From Bacteroidota bacterium (GTDB lineage: Bacteria; Bacteroidota; Bacteroidia; Bacteroidales; Bacteroidaceae), in NCBI GenBank assembly GCA_023425865.1, contig JAFABV010000095.1, positions 1 to 64,000 of the forward strand: a DNA stretch of 64,000 nt, given 5' to 3'. Below, one piece after another: positions 1-8,325 of the stretch (positions within the stretch are counted from its first letter, which is position 1; every line of letters starts with the position of its first letter). The position numbers were made by a program, and so were the translations under genes. The notes beneath the pieces were generated by a model. The model was not told where the DNA came from. It did not search any database and was given only the letters and a program-made list of their open reading frames with translations.

Positions 1-376
1 AACCACGTCTTTTCCCAGAGATGAGGGGGCCTAATTGTGAAAATCAAAAGACCAAGACTTATTTACAGCAAGTTACAGATGAGAAATAGGATTTTCCCAG
101 TTTTATCGGACAGCAATAATATAAAACCATCCGATGGTTCTATATGAAACCATCATATCGTTCTATATAGAATCATCTGATGACTTGGGGATTTTCATTT
201 ACCCCGCCCGCCCTTGCCATAGGCGCGGAGGGCACGTGAAACGGCAGCTTGGGGGGCATAACTGCCATCTATGCCAATGACCCGTTTCAGCCCCTCACCC
301 GAGGGCGACTGTTTGCCTACTCAGCTTATGCCGAACTCGCGTAGATTATGGGATGCACCGTTTCGTTCTGAGGACG
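1..376. other. Repeat-bearing intergenic stretch at left edge
   Basis: No credible gene is seen. It holds a palindromic repeat array (121-182), a CCCCTC...GAGGG hairpin-like string near 292-307, and near 326-352 a stretch (TGCCGAACTCGCG) that resembles part of the decayed intron-like repeat near 6500 (TCCCGAACTCACG). It lies downstream of the leftward chromate-transporter gene. Confidence 0.5.
121..182. repeat. Array of ~23-bp palindromic repeats, copy 1
   Basis: About two and a half units built from the half-site GATGGTTCTAT followed by its complement ATAGAACCATC, with a few mismatches. The same family forms longer arrays at 15121-15211 and 40595-40695. Units are contiguous, without unique spacers. 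Confidence 0.8.
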
Positions 377-952
377 TCAGTAGAGCAGGATGAGACCGGC
401 AAAGGCGGCGTAACAGGTCATGCGAATGGGATTGATCTTCAGCCACATGGTGCCGACGAAGGTGGCAAGAAACAACAAGATGCTGATACAGAACTGCCAC
501 GGGTTGACGATGGGCGAGGAGAAGTTTTCGGCGTTGCAGAGCAGCAGGGTGGCCGCTGCCAGCAGACCCACTACGGCAGGACGCAGGCCCGCGAAAACGC
601 TCTGTACCGCGTTGGTATGCATATACTTCATGAACATCTTGCTGATGAGAATCATCAGGATGAACGAGGGCAACACGAGGGCAAAGGTGGCAATGGCCGA
701 TCCCAACGTCGCCATTGCGGTGTTGTAACCTAAATTATGTACAGCGGTGTAGCCACAATAGGTGGCTGAGTTGATGCCGATGGGGCCTGGGGTCATCTGC
801 GAGATGGCCACGATATTGGTAAACTCGGCCGTGGAGAGCCAGTGATGGCGTATCACGGTCTCAGTCTGGATGAGCGACAACATGCCGTAGCCGCCACCGA
901 AACCGAACAGGCCGATCTCAAAGAACGTGATGAAGAGATATAAGAAAATCAC
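377..952 (-). CDS. Chromate transporter family (CHR domain) protein, second of a pair
   Basis: A 191-residue membrane protein with one CHR domain. The hallmark glycine-rich motif FGFGGGYGML lies near residue 16 and SQMTPGPIGIN near residue 51; about five to six hydrophobic segments follow. Members with one domain act as pairs, and the neighbouring upstream gene supplies the second half. The family includes chromate efflux proteins, but in most Bacteroidetes the true substrate is unproven, so chromate should be read as a family name. The two genes are on the same strand and separated by a repeat-filled spacer of about 150 bases, which is unusual for a heterodimer pair. Confidence 0.9.
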   Translation of the reverse strand: MIFLYLFITFFEIGLFGFGGGYGMLSLIQTETVIRHHWLSTAEFTNIVAISQMTPGPIGINSATYCGYTAVHNLGYNTAMATLGSAIATFALVLPSFILMILISKMFMKYMHTNAVQSVFAGLRPAVVGLLAAATLLLCNAENFSSPIVNPWQFCISILLFLATFVGTMWLKINPIRMTCYAAFAGLILLY

Positions 953-960
953 TTTTATAA

Positions 961-1065
961 TTCAAAATTCAAAATTCAAAATTCAAAATTGACTGACGCC
1001 GAGCTACGATTCAAAATTGGCTGATGCCGAACTGCGTTTCAAAATTGGCTGGTGCCGAACTACAC
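961..1065. repeat. Nested tandem repeats between the two CHR genes
   Basis: Four copies of the heptamer TTCAAAA (961-988) run into three copies of a 28-bp unit (982-1009, 1010-1037, 1038-1065). Each 28-bp unit starts TTCAAAATTG and contains GCCGA(A/G)CT. The last heptamer is the first part of the first long unit, so one repeat seems to have grown from the other. Confidence 0.9.
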
Positions 1066-1101
1066 ATTCTTGAGCTTTATGATTAGTCTTAACTTCTAAA
1101 C

Positions 1102-1710
1102 TTAAAATTCTTCCTTCTTCATTTTTCCGTACACATACCCCCCTACGCCCGCGGCGATGATGATCCAGATGGGGTTGACGTGGAGCGCCCAGATCAGCAA
1201 GGCTGAGACAACAGGTATCCAGCAGTTGCTCAAGGTGAGGTTGGCACTCTTGGCCAAATTGAAGGTGGGGACGGCGATGAGGGCCACCACGGCCGGACGT
1301 ATGCCGCGAAACATGGCCGCTATCCATTGCACATCCATGAACCGATGAAAGAACATGGCGATGAACAAGATGATGAGAAATGAGGGTAGGGCGGTACCCA
1401 CGGTGGTACACGCTGCCCCCCAACGCCCCATGATCTTGTAGCCGATGAAGGTGGAAATGTTGATGGCAAACACGCCCGGGCAACTCTGTGCCACGGCGAT
1501 GAGGTCGAGAAACTCTTCTTTTTCTATCCAATGATGCTTCTCCACAATCTCACTTTCGATAATGGGAATCATGGCGTATCCCCCACCAAGCGTGAAGGCG
1601 CCAATCTTAAAGAAGGTTTTGAAGAGCGTCCAGGCCTCCCGCTTAGACCCTCTACGTGGGGGGAGGGGAGTGGTATGCACGGGGCGGTCGGAATCTATTG
1701 GAGTATTCAT
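1102..1710 (-). CDS. Chromate transporter family (CHR domain) protein, first of a pair
   Basis: A single-CHR-domain membrane protein of 202 residues from the ATG at 1710; an ATG at 1767 in frame would add 19 residues. The motif FTLGGGYAMIP and the segment AQSCPGVFAIN identify the family. The core normally begins almost at the start of such proteins, but here about 20 to 40 residues precede it. That N-terminal stretch (reading PLPPRRGSKREA) is encoded by a CCCTC...GAGGG hairpin string (1648-1667) like those found inside purL, so it is probably a repeat captured into the reading frame. The choice of start is uncertain; the domain call is not. Confidence 0.85.
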   Translation of the reverse strand: MNTPIDSDRPVHTTPLPPRRGSKREAWTLFKTFFKIGAFTLGGGYAMIPIIESEIVEKHHWIEKEEFLDLIAVAQSCPGVFAINISTFIGYKIMGRWGAACTTVGTALPSFLIILFIAMFFHRFMDVQWIAAMFRGIRPAVVALIAVPTFNLAKSANLTLSNCWIPVVSALLIWALHVNPIWIIIAAGVGGYVYGKMKKEEF

Positions 1711-1805
1711 GAAGGTGTAGAAACGAGGCCTCGCCACTGAACGCAGTAGCAAGGCCCGTTGTCTCATATTTATGCTTTAATCGCTGAAAGCTGTTATTTA
1801 ATCCT

Positions 1806-4800
1806 TTATTGTTTGTTCTTCACAATCCATTCGCGTGCATTGACAAAGGCCTCTATCCAGGGAGTTACTTCGTCGTTGCGTCGTTTTTCTGGATACCAGC
1901 CATTCTGCCAGGGGAAGATGGCGCGCTCGGGGTGCGGCATCATCGCCAGATGGCGGCCATCGGCCGAGCAGATACCAGCCACATTATAGTCAGAGCCGTT
2001 GGGATTGGCAGGATACTCCGCGTAGTTGTACTTCGCCACTACATTGTAATGGTCCTCAGGTTCGGGCAGATAGAAGCGACCCTCACCGTGTGCCACCCAT
2101 ATACCGAGTTTGCTGCCGCTGAGGCTGCCGAGCATCACGCTCTCGTTCTGCGGAATGCTCAGACCTAAGAATTGGCTCTCAAACTTCTGGCTCATGTTGT
2201 GTGTCAGGTGCGAGCGGTGCTTCAGTTCAGGGTGAATAAGGTTGAGCTCTACCATGAGCTGACAGCCGTTGCAGATACCCAGACTCAGCGTGTCTTTGCG
2301 CGCGTAGAACTTGTCGAGGGCCTCCTTGGCCTTGGGGTTGAACAGGAAGGCGCCGGCCCAGCCCTTTGCAGAGCCAAGCACGTCGGAGTTGGAGAATCCG
2401 CCGCAGAACACAATCATGTTTACTTCCTCTAAAGTCTCGCGACCCTGAATGAGGTCGGTCATCGTCACGTCCTTCACCTCGAAGCCTGCCAGCCACAGCG
2501 TGTAAGCCATCTCGCGCTCGCCGTTGGTACCCTTCTCACGGATGATGGCGGCCTTGGGTTTGTTGGTTTGTTGGTGGGTTGGTGAGTTGGTGTCATCCTT
2601 CCAGCGGTCGGCGTTGAGGCCATACGAGGCTAATGTGCCTTTGAAGTTATCGCCAAACTTCACCTCCACGGGCTGCTTCTTATAATTCATGAACCGCTTA
2701 CGTGCCATGTCGTTCATGCTTTGGTTGCGGTCGAGCAGGTAAGAAGTCTTATACCACGTATCACGCAGGCTGTCGATGTCAAACACGTGCTTATAGTCAC
2801 CGCGTACTACCGTGATGGTGCGCTCGTCGGGGGTGGGGTAAGCCAGTTTGGCATAGCCGATGCCGTTGTCTTCGAGATATTCACGCAACTCCTTCTTGTG
2901 CAGGTCCGACACCTGAATGACCACACCGGGGTTCTCTGCGAAGAGCATCTTCACAATGTCGGTCTCCTCTTGGTCGAGGTCATAAAGGTTTACGCGCAGC
3001 CCACCGTCGGTGTTGGCGAAGGTCATCTCCAAGAGCGTGGTGATGAGACCGCCCGCCGATATGTCGTGTCCGGCCATCACCCATCCCTTCTTGATGAGCT
3101 CCTGCACGGCGTTGAAGCAGTCGGCAAAATATTCGGGGTTCTTCACCGTGGGCACGTCGCTGCCCACCTTGCCTAAGGTCTGTGCAAAGGCCGAGCCGCC
3201 AAGGCGCTGCTCGTCGAAGCTGAAGTCGATATAATAAAGCGATGAGTTCTTGTCGTTCACCAATACCGGGCTCACCGTTTTCTTCACGTCACTCACCTCG
3301 GCACCACTTGTCACGATCACTGTGCCCGGGGAAATGGTCTTCTTGCCGTCGGGATACTGTTGCGTCATCGACAGCGAGTCTTTGCCCGTGGGCACATTGA
3401 GTTGCAGGCTGCAGCAGAAGTCGCTCAGGGCCTGCACGGCGGTGTAGAGACGGGCGTCTTCGCCTTTCTGGCTGCGGCAGGGCCACATCCAGTTGGCGCT
3501 GAGGTTGATATTCTGCACGGGATAGGGGTGCGCGTTATCGGTGGCAATGGGTGCCCACACTAAGTTGGTGAGGCTCTCGGCCACACTCAGCACGCTACCA
3601 GCGGCCGGGTCGGCCAACGCAGCCTGGGGCGCATGGCCCAATGCCGTGGCGATACCCTTCTCACCACGGTAGTCGAGGGCCACCACGCCACAGTCGCTCA
3701 GCGGCAACTGTAGCACGCCTTGCGTCTGCTGGCGGGCCACCTTACCCGTCACCGAACGGTCTACCTTGTTGGTGAGCCAGTCTTTGCAGGCCACAGCCTC
3801 CAATTGCAGCACGTTGTCTAAGTATTCGTCGAGATGCTCCAACGAATAGGTTGCGTTTTCGTAAGTGCGTACGAGGGTCTCGTCGCGCATGATGGTCTTG
3901 GGCGAGTGGCCGAACATCTGCGCCACGTCGAGGTCGAAGGGCTTCACGTTGTCGCCTTGCTTAAAGCTGAAGTGGGCATCGCCGGTGGTCTCACCCACCA
4001 CATACAGCGGTGCGCGCTCGCGCTCGGCAATCTGCTTGACGCGCTCAAGGTGCTTCTCGTCGATGAGCAGTCCCATGCGCTCCTGGCTCTCGTTGGCGAT
4101 GATTTCTTTGGCGCTCAAGGTCTTGTCGCCGATGGGCAGCTTGGTCATGTCGATCTCGCCGCCGCATTCTTCTACCAGCTCTGACAGGCAGTTGAGGTGC
4201 CCCGCCGAACCATGGTCGTGTATCGACACCACCGGATTTACGTCGTCCTCCACCAGTGCGCGCACCAGATTGTAGGCACGCTTCTGCATCTCGGGGTTGG
4301 CACGCTGCACGGCGTTGAGCTCAATGCCGTTGCTGTAGCGACCGGTGTCTACCGACGACACCGAGCCGCCACCCAGTCCGATGCGGTAGTTGTCGCCGCC
4401 CACCACCACAATCTCGTTGCCCGGTTGTGGCTCCTTCTTCAGGCAGTCGCGCTTCTTTCCGTAGCCCACGCCGCCTGCCAGCATGATTACTTTGTCGTAG
4501 GCGTAGACGGTCTCTCCCGTGCCCTCTGGAGAGAGGGGGGTGCCATTGGGGTAGGCGACCGCGTCGGCAGATGATGTTTTGTACTCGAAAGTCAATACCG
4601 AACCCACGATGAGTGGCTGGCCAAACTTATTACCGAAGTCGCTCGCACCGTTTGAGGCTTTGATGAGAATCTGCTCCGGACTCTGGTAGAGCCAGGGCCT
4701 CGGCGCAATGCCTTGTTCCCAAGCCCGTCCGGTATGGCCATTCCCCTCTGCTGTTGATGAAGGGGTGGGTGAGAGGCCCGCCATCCGGGGGTAACTTGTC

Positions 4801-5666
4801 ATATACACCGCGGTGCCGGCGATAGGCCAGCTACCCACGCCGCCGCCCATGCGGTCGCGTATCTCACCGCCCGTGCCCGTAGCGGCACCGTTGAAGGGCT
4901 CCACCGTGGTGGGGAAGTTGTGGGTCTCGGCCTTCAGCGAGATGACACTCTCTATGGGCTTCACCTGAAACCAGTCGCTCGTGCTCTGGTCGGCCGGGGC
5001 AAACTGCTCCACCACCGGGCCTTGGGCAAAGGCCACATTGTCTTTGTAGGCCGACAGTATCTTTCCGGGGTTCTCCTTGGTGGTTTTCTTGATGAGGGCA
5101 AAGAGGCTCGACTCGCGCTCCTCGCCGTCAATGATAAATGTACCGCCGAAAATCTTGTGGCGACAGTGCTCCGAGTTGATCTGGGCAAAGCCAAAGACCT
5201 CGGAGTCGGTGAGCGGACGCCCGTTCTGCTGCTCTATCGAATGAAGGTATTCTATTTCTTCTCTGCTCAGTGCCAGACCTTCTTCCTCGTTGAATCGCTC
5301 GAGGTCGTCCACGTGTTTGATGGGCTCCGGCTCGTGCTTCACCGTGAACACCGTCTGGTCGAGCCCACGGTACATGCGCTGCAACATGGTGTCGTGCTCG
5401 GCGTTCTCGTTCTGCACGGGGAAGTACTCCTCAATACGCAAAATGCCCTTGAGACTCATATTCTGGGTAATCTCAACGGCATTTGTGCTCCAGGGGGTAA
5501 TCATTTCGCGGCGCGGGCCCACGAAGAAGCCATCCAACTTCTCGGCATTCAGCTTTTCGGCGTCACCGTATAGCCAACACAGGGCTTGCGTCTCCTGTTC
5601 TGTAGGTTGGTGGTCCATCTCTGTGGCAATGATGTTCTCCTTGGAAGTCTTAAAGAAAAGAATCAT
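1806..5666 (-). CDS. purL: Phosphoribosylformylglycinamidine synthase, single-chain type
   Basis: A 1286-residue large-type FGAM synthase: it makes formylglycinamidine ribonucleotide from FGAR, ATP and glutamine in step four of purine synthesis. It has an N-terminal PurS-like region, two AIRS-type ATP-binding halves (ETHNFPTTVEPFNGAATGTGG is split over residues 250-270; the second half contains GKDSLSM), and a C-terminal glutaminase with the nucleophile in GICNGCQLM and the His-Glu pair in MMPHPERAIFPW. Three segments look inserted: near residues 295-312 (LSPTPSSTAEGNGHTG), near 365-385 (PNGTPLSPEGTGE) and just before the glutaminase (TNSPTHQQTNKP). All three are coded by simple or hairpin repeats and keep the frame. 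The gene has its own promoter and no operon partner. Confidence 0.97.
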   Translation of the reverse strand: MILFFKTSKENIIATEMDHQPTEQETQALCWLYGDAEKLNAEKLDGFFVGPRREMITPWSTNAVEITQNMSLKGILRIEEYFPVQNENAEHDTMLQRMYRGLDQTVFTVKHEPEPIKHVDDLERFNEEEGLALSREEIEYLHSIEQQNGRPLTDSEVFGFAQINSEHCRHKIFGGTFIIDGEERESSLFALIKKTTKENPGKILSAYKDNVAFAQGPVVEQFAPADQSTSDWFQVKPIESVISLKAETHNFPTTVEPFNGAATGTGGEIRDRMGGGVGSWPIAGTAVYMTSYPRMAGLSPTPSSTAEGNGHTGRAWEQGIAPRPWLYQSPEQILIKASNGASDFGNKFGQPLIVGSVLTFEYKTSSADAVAYPNGTPLSPEGTGETVYAYDKVIMLAGGVGYGKKRDCLKKEPQPGNEIVVVGGDNYRIGLGGGSVSSVDTGRYSNGIELNAVQRANPEMQKRAYNLVRALVEDDVNPVVSIHDHGSAGHLNCLSELVEECGGEIDMTKLPIGDKTLSAKEIIANESQERMGLLIDEKHLERVKQIAERERAPLYVVGETTGDAHFSFKQGDNVKPFDLDVAQMFGHSPKTIMRDETLVRTYENATYSLEHLDEYLDNVLQLEAVACKDWLTNKVDRSVTGKVARQQTQGVLQLPLSDCGVVALDYRGEKGIATALGHAPQAALADPAAGSVLSVAESLTNLVWAPIATDNAHPYPVQNINLSANWMWPCRSQKGEDARLYTAVQALSDFCCSLQLNVPTGKDSLSMTQQYPDGKKTISPGTVIVTSGAEVSDVKKTVSPVLVNDKNSSLYYIDFSFDEQRLGGSAFAQTLGKVGSDVPTVKNPEYFADCFNAVQELIKKGWVMAGHDISAGGLITTLLEMTFANTDGGLRVNLYDLDQEETDIVKMLFAENPGVVIQVSDLHKKELREYLEDNGIGYAKLAYPTPDERTITVVRGDYKHVFDIDSLRDTWYKTSYLLDRNQSMNDMARKRFMNYKKQPVEVKFGDNFKGTLASYGLNADRWKDDTNSPTHQQTNKPKAAIIREKGTNGEREMAYTLWLAGFEVKDVTMTDLIQGRETLEEVNMIVFCGGFSNSDVLGSAKGWAGAFLFNPKAKEALDKFYARKDTLSLGICNGCQLMVELNLIHPELKHRSHLTHNMSQKFESQFLGLSIPQNESVMLGSLSGSKLGIWVAHGEGRFYLPEPEDHYNVVAKYNYAEYPANPNGSDYNVAGICSADGRHLAMMPHPERAIFPWQNGWYPEKRRNDEVTPWIEAFVNAREWIVKNKQ

Positions 5667-5700
5667 AATCTTTCGAGTTTATAGGTGTAATAATCTGATG

Positions 5701-5708
5701 CAAAGTTA
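5701..5708 (-). promoter_or_regulatory. Promoter -7 box for purL
   Basis: On the minus strand this reads TAACTTTG, matching the Bacteroidetes -7 consensus TAnnTTTG. It ends about 34 bases before the purL ATG. Confidence 0.65.
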
Positions 5709-6018
5709 CTCCATTTTTTTGTCTTCAACAACCTTTTACATTACTTTTTCCCCGAAATGCAGGTACAGCCTTCGGTTCCTTGGTTGTCTGGTGGCTGCCA
5801 TGCATCCAGCGTGGTGTATGTGTGCCCAGCCGTGGCGGCTTGTCTCCCGTCTCGAAGCATTGGCAGGACGAGGATACGGCCGTACAGCATCGCATGCCCC
5901 CCGTTTGCTCAAGCCAGAGGATTTAAGGTGACGGTACAAATTTAGGAGTACTGCAATCATTTTTTTCGTTTTGTAGCTTAGCTATAGGATAGATAGTCTC
6001 TGTCGCTGTCACATTCGG

Positions 6019-6745
6019 TCATAGAGTTTTGCGCAGAATGCGCAGATGCGCAGGTATGCGCAAAAATAACACCATACCATTGGCTTTTGTATAACTTACT
6101 TATAATTAAGGTGTTAGCCTGTTTTTGTTGATTGAGGGGCAAGGATGCGCAGCGCTGCGCATCTGCGCATCCTGCGCAAAGCTCGGTTTGGGGCTGTCTC
6201 TGCAACTACCGGTTTGCGTAGACAACCACACCAAGCCGAAGCCGTCTTCCTCTCCGGTAGATACCGTTTCGGTGGAACAGCAGATAGGTCAGGCGACGTA
6301 AACGTGGTGGTTGGCCCTCATAAATGGCACCGTTATGGGACATAAAGGCTGTGTTTCCGGGCTGTAAATGCCCTCCCTTTACGAGCGTCCGTGATCATTC
6401 AGTACGCAACAGCTCTGGCTGACGATTCTTTTCCCCAAGCACAGGCAGTAACTCAGCCTTGCGGTCAAAGACACATGACCAACTTTGATGAGGCCTCGCT
6501 TATCCCGAACTCACGTCATGGGGTAATACCCGTAAGGCATATTGGCGCACAGCTGATAGCCCAACTCTGGCGAGAGCAATCGCCAACAAGAGCTTACGCA
6601 GGGCAGGGTACGTCACTTTGTTGGGTTCATGTCTCAAACGGCATCCAAAGTAGAAACCGCCGCATGCCGAAAGGCACGTACGGTGGTGTGAGCGGTAGGA
6701 AAACGAAAGTAGGAAGAAAACAACTTTGTTTTCCTCCTACTCGAT
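6019..6745 (+). mobile_element. Composite repeat with group II intron 3' end (domains V-VI), no reverse transcriptase
   Basis: The spacer between purL and rseP (5667-6768) holds no credible gene. The first part (6027-6180) is rich in TGCGCAG and GCGCAT strings around an A+T-rich core. The middle part (6180-6480) is shared with 54953-55470. The right end carries a domain V-like hairpin at 6656-6687: the strands ACCGCCGCATGCC and GGCACGTACGGTGGT closed by a GAAA tetraloop, with a two-base AC bulge. It is followed by a domain VI-like hairpin at 6709-6740 (GTAGGAAGAAAACA... TTTTCCTCCTAC) and the typical intron end TCGAT. No YADD-type reverse transcriptase frame is present, so this is a decayed or ORF-less intron. 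It ends about 24 bases from the rseP stop. Confidence 0.65.
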
Positions 6746-6768
6746 TATAATGCTATAAAAAGGTGGCG

Positions 6769-8202
6769 TTACATCACGCCTATCCACCTCAGGATGTCGT
6801 TGAGATTGGCCACCACCATGAGCAGGATGAGGATGCTGATACCGGCATACTCCGCGCGGATCATGAAGGTCTCAGATGGTTTGCGGCGCGTAATGATCTC
6901 GTAGAGCAAGAAGAGAACGTGTCCGCCATCGAGCGCGGGGATAGGGAGGATGTTCATGAAGGCCAGGATGATGCTCAGGAAAGCGGTCATCAGCCAGAAC
7001 ATCTGCCAGTTCCAAGTGGGCGGGAAGAGGTTGCCGATGGAGCCGAACCCACCCAAGCTCTTGGCACCCTCGGCCGAGAAGATATACTGCAAGTCGCTCA
7101 CGTAGCCTTTAAGCACGTTCCATCCGTAGCTCACGCCGGCAGGGAAGCTCTCCCAGAAGCCGTAGCTCACGTGGGTAATGTTCTTTGCGTACATGGTGGT
7201 TAAGGCCAATGGGGCAAAGCCTAACTTTGCGTCGGGCGTCAGTTGGGTACTCAATGTGTCAATGGTATTGCTTCCGGCCTTGGCCACGGTGAGCGTCACG
7301 TTGAGCAGCTTCACGCTGTCGCGGTGGGTCTTCACGGCGGCGAGCTGGTCTTCCACACGTCCAATCTCTTCAGTGAACGTATTGTATGAGTCTACCTTAC
7401 GACCGTTGAGCGACAAGATGCGGTCGCCCTTCTGCAGCCCGATCTTTGCCGCAGGGGTGGCCACAGAGTCTTTGCTGCCCTTGGCCACGGGTATCTTGGC
7501 AATCACGGAGTCTACGACAGCAGGAACGAATGGGCGCACAAACTGTGGGCTGGTCTTGAGCATGTCGAGCAGGCTCAGGTCGCCCGGCAGTGTGACGCGC
7601 ACCTGCTTGCCGTTGCGCAGCACGTCGGCGTACTTGGCTTCGGCCAGGTCGCGGAACACGTCGACATTGAACTCGACGAATGCCCCCTTGTCTGTGCCCA
7701 GCAGAATGTCGTTGTCTTGGAATCCGAGTCGCTTGGCCTCGGCGCTGAATTTCATGCCCTGCGACATGTCAGCCGTCTTGATATAGCTTTCGCCCCAGGT
7801 GTACATGACCATCGAGTAGATAAACAAGGCCAGCACAAAGTTGACCGTCACGCCGCCAATCATGATGATGAGGCGCTGCCACGCGGGCTTGGTGCGAAAC
7901 TCCCAGGGTTGCGGTTCGCGCTTCATCTGTTCGGTGTCCATGCTCTCATCGATCATGCCGGCAATCTTGCAATAGCCACCGAGAGGCAGCCAACCCATGC
8001 CGTAGGTGGTTTCGCCGTTCTTGGGCTTGAAGCCGAAGAGCCGTCCGTTCCACTTGCCGATGCCGACATCGAAGAACACGAAGAACTTCTCCACCCTCAC
8101 GCCGAAGAGCTTAGAGGCCAGCATGTGGCCTCCCTCATGCAGCAGCACGAGCAGAGAGATAGATAATATAAACTGTAAGAGCTTGATCAGAAAGATTTCC
8201 AT
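6769..8202 (-). CDS. rseP: Site-2 protease RseP family, membrane metalloprotease
   Basis: A 477-residue M50 family intramembrane zinc protease. The zinc motif HEGGH (HExxH) lies in the first membrane segment at residues 22-26 and the third ligand is in the LDGG motif of FMNILPIPALDGGH near residue 415. Between them is a PDZ domain (KIGLQKGDRILSLNGRKV) and at least one further periplasmic region. In E. coli RseP cleaves the anti-sigma factor RseA and also clears signal peptides; in Bacteroidetes a role in extracytoplasmic stress or leader-peptide turnover is likely but not shown here. It is the last gene of the operon that starts at tsaB; the spacer after dxr is 123 bases and contains GATGGG-type simple repeats. 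Confidence 0.93.
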   Translation of the reverse strand: MEIFLIKLLQFILSISLLVLLHEGGHMLASKLFGVRVEKFFVFFDVGIGKWNGRLFGFKPKNGETTYGMGWLPLGGYCKIAGMIDESMDTEQMKREPQPWEFRTKPAWQRLIIMIGGVTVNFVLALFIYSMVMYTWGESYIKTADMSQGMKFSAEAKRLGFQDNDILLGTDKGAFVEFNVDVFRDLAEAKYADVLRNGKQVRVTLPGDLSLLDMLKTSPQFVRPFVPAVVDSVIAKIPVAKGSKDSVATPAAKIGLQKGDRILSLNGRKVDSYNTFTEEIGRVEDQLAAVKTHRDSVKLLNVTLTVAKAGSNTIDTLSTQLTPDAKLGFAPLALTTMYAKNITHVSYGFWESFPAGVSYGWNVLKGYVSDLQYIFSAEGAKSLGGFGSIGNLFPPTWNWQMFWLMTAFLSIILAFMNILPIPALDGGHVLFLLYEIITRRKPSETFMIRAEYAGISILILLMVVANLNDILRWIGVM

Positions 8203-8325
8203 TTGTTAGCTGATGGGTGTTAGGTGATGGGTAATGATGAGGCGTAGGGGTGATGAGAGTGGGCTGACGGCGGGGTGAGCGACGCTTCCCCGTCGTTCTT
8301 CGCTAATCTTTCATCCCCTTCCCCT

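Noticed and set aside
5978..6205. Short leftward frame in the composite repeat, with a related frame at 54931-55242
   Set aside because: Both encode peptides sharing a motif (NTLIISKLYK) only because the DNA repeat is shared; repeated GCGCAG strings give Cys/Ala-rich runs, and no start signals are seen.
6391..6750. A 119-codon frame across the intron-like 3' end
   Set aside because: Its end (RMPKGTYGGVSG) is the translation of the domain V hairpin; it is structural RNA sequence, not a gene.
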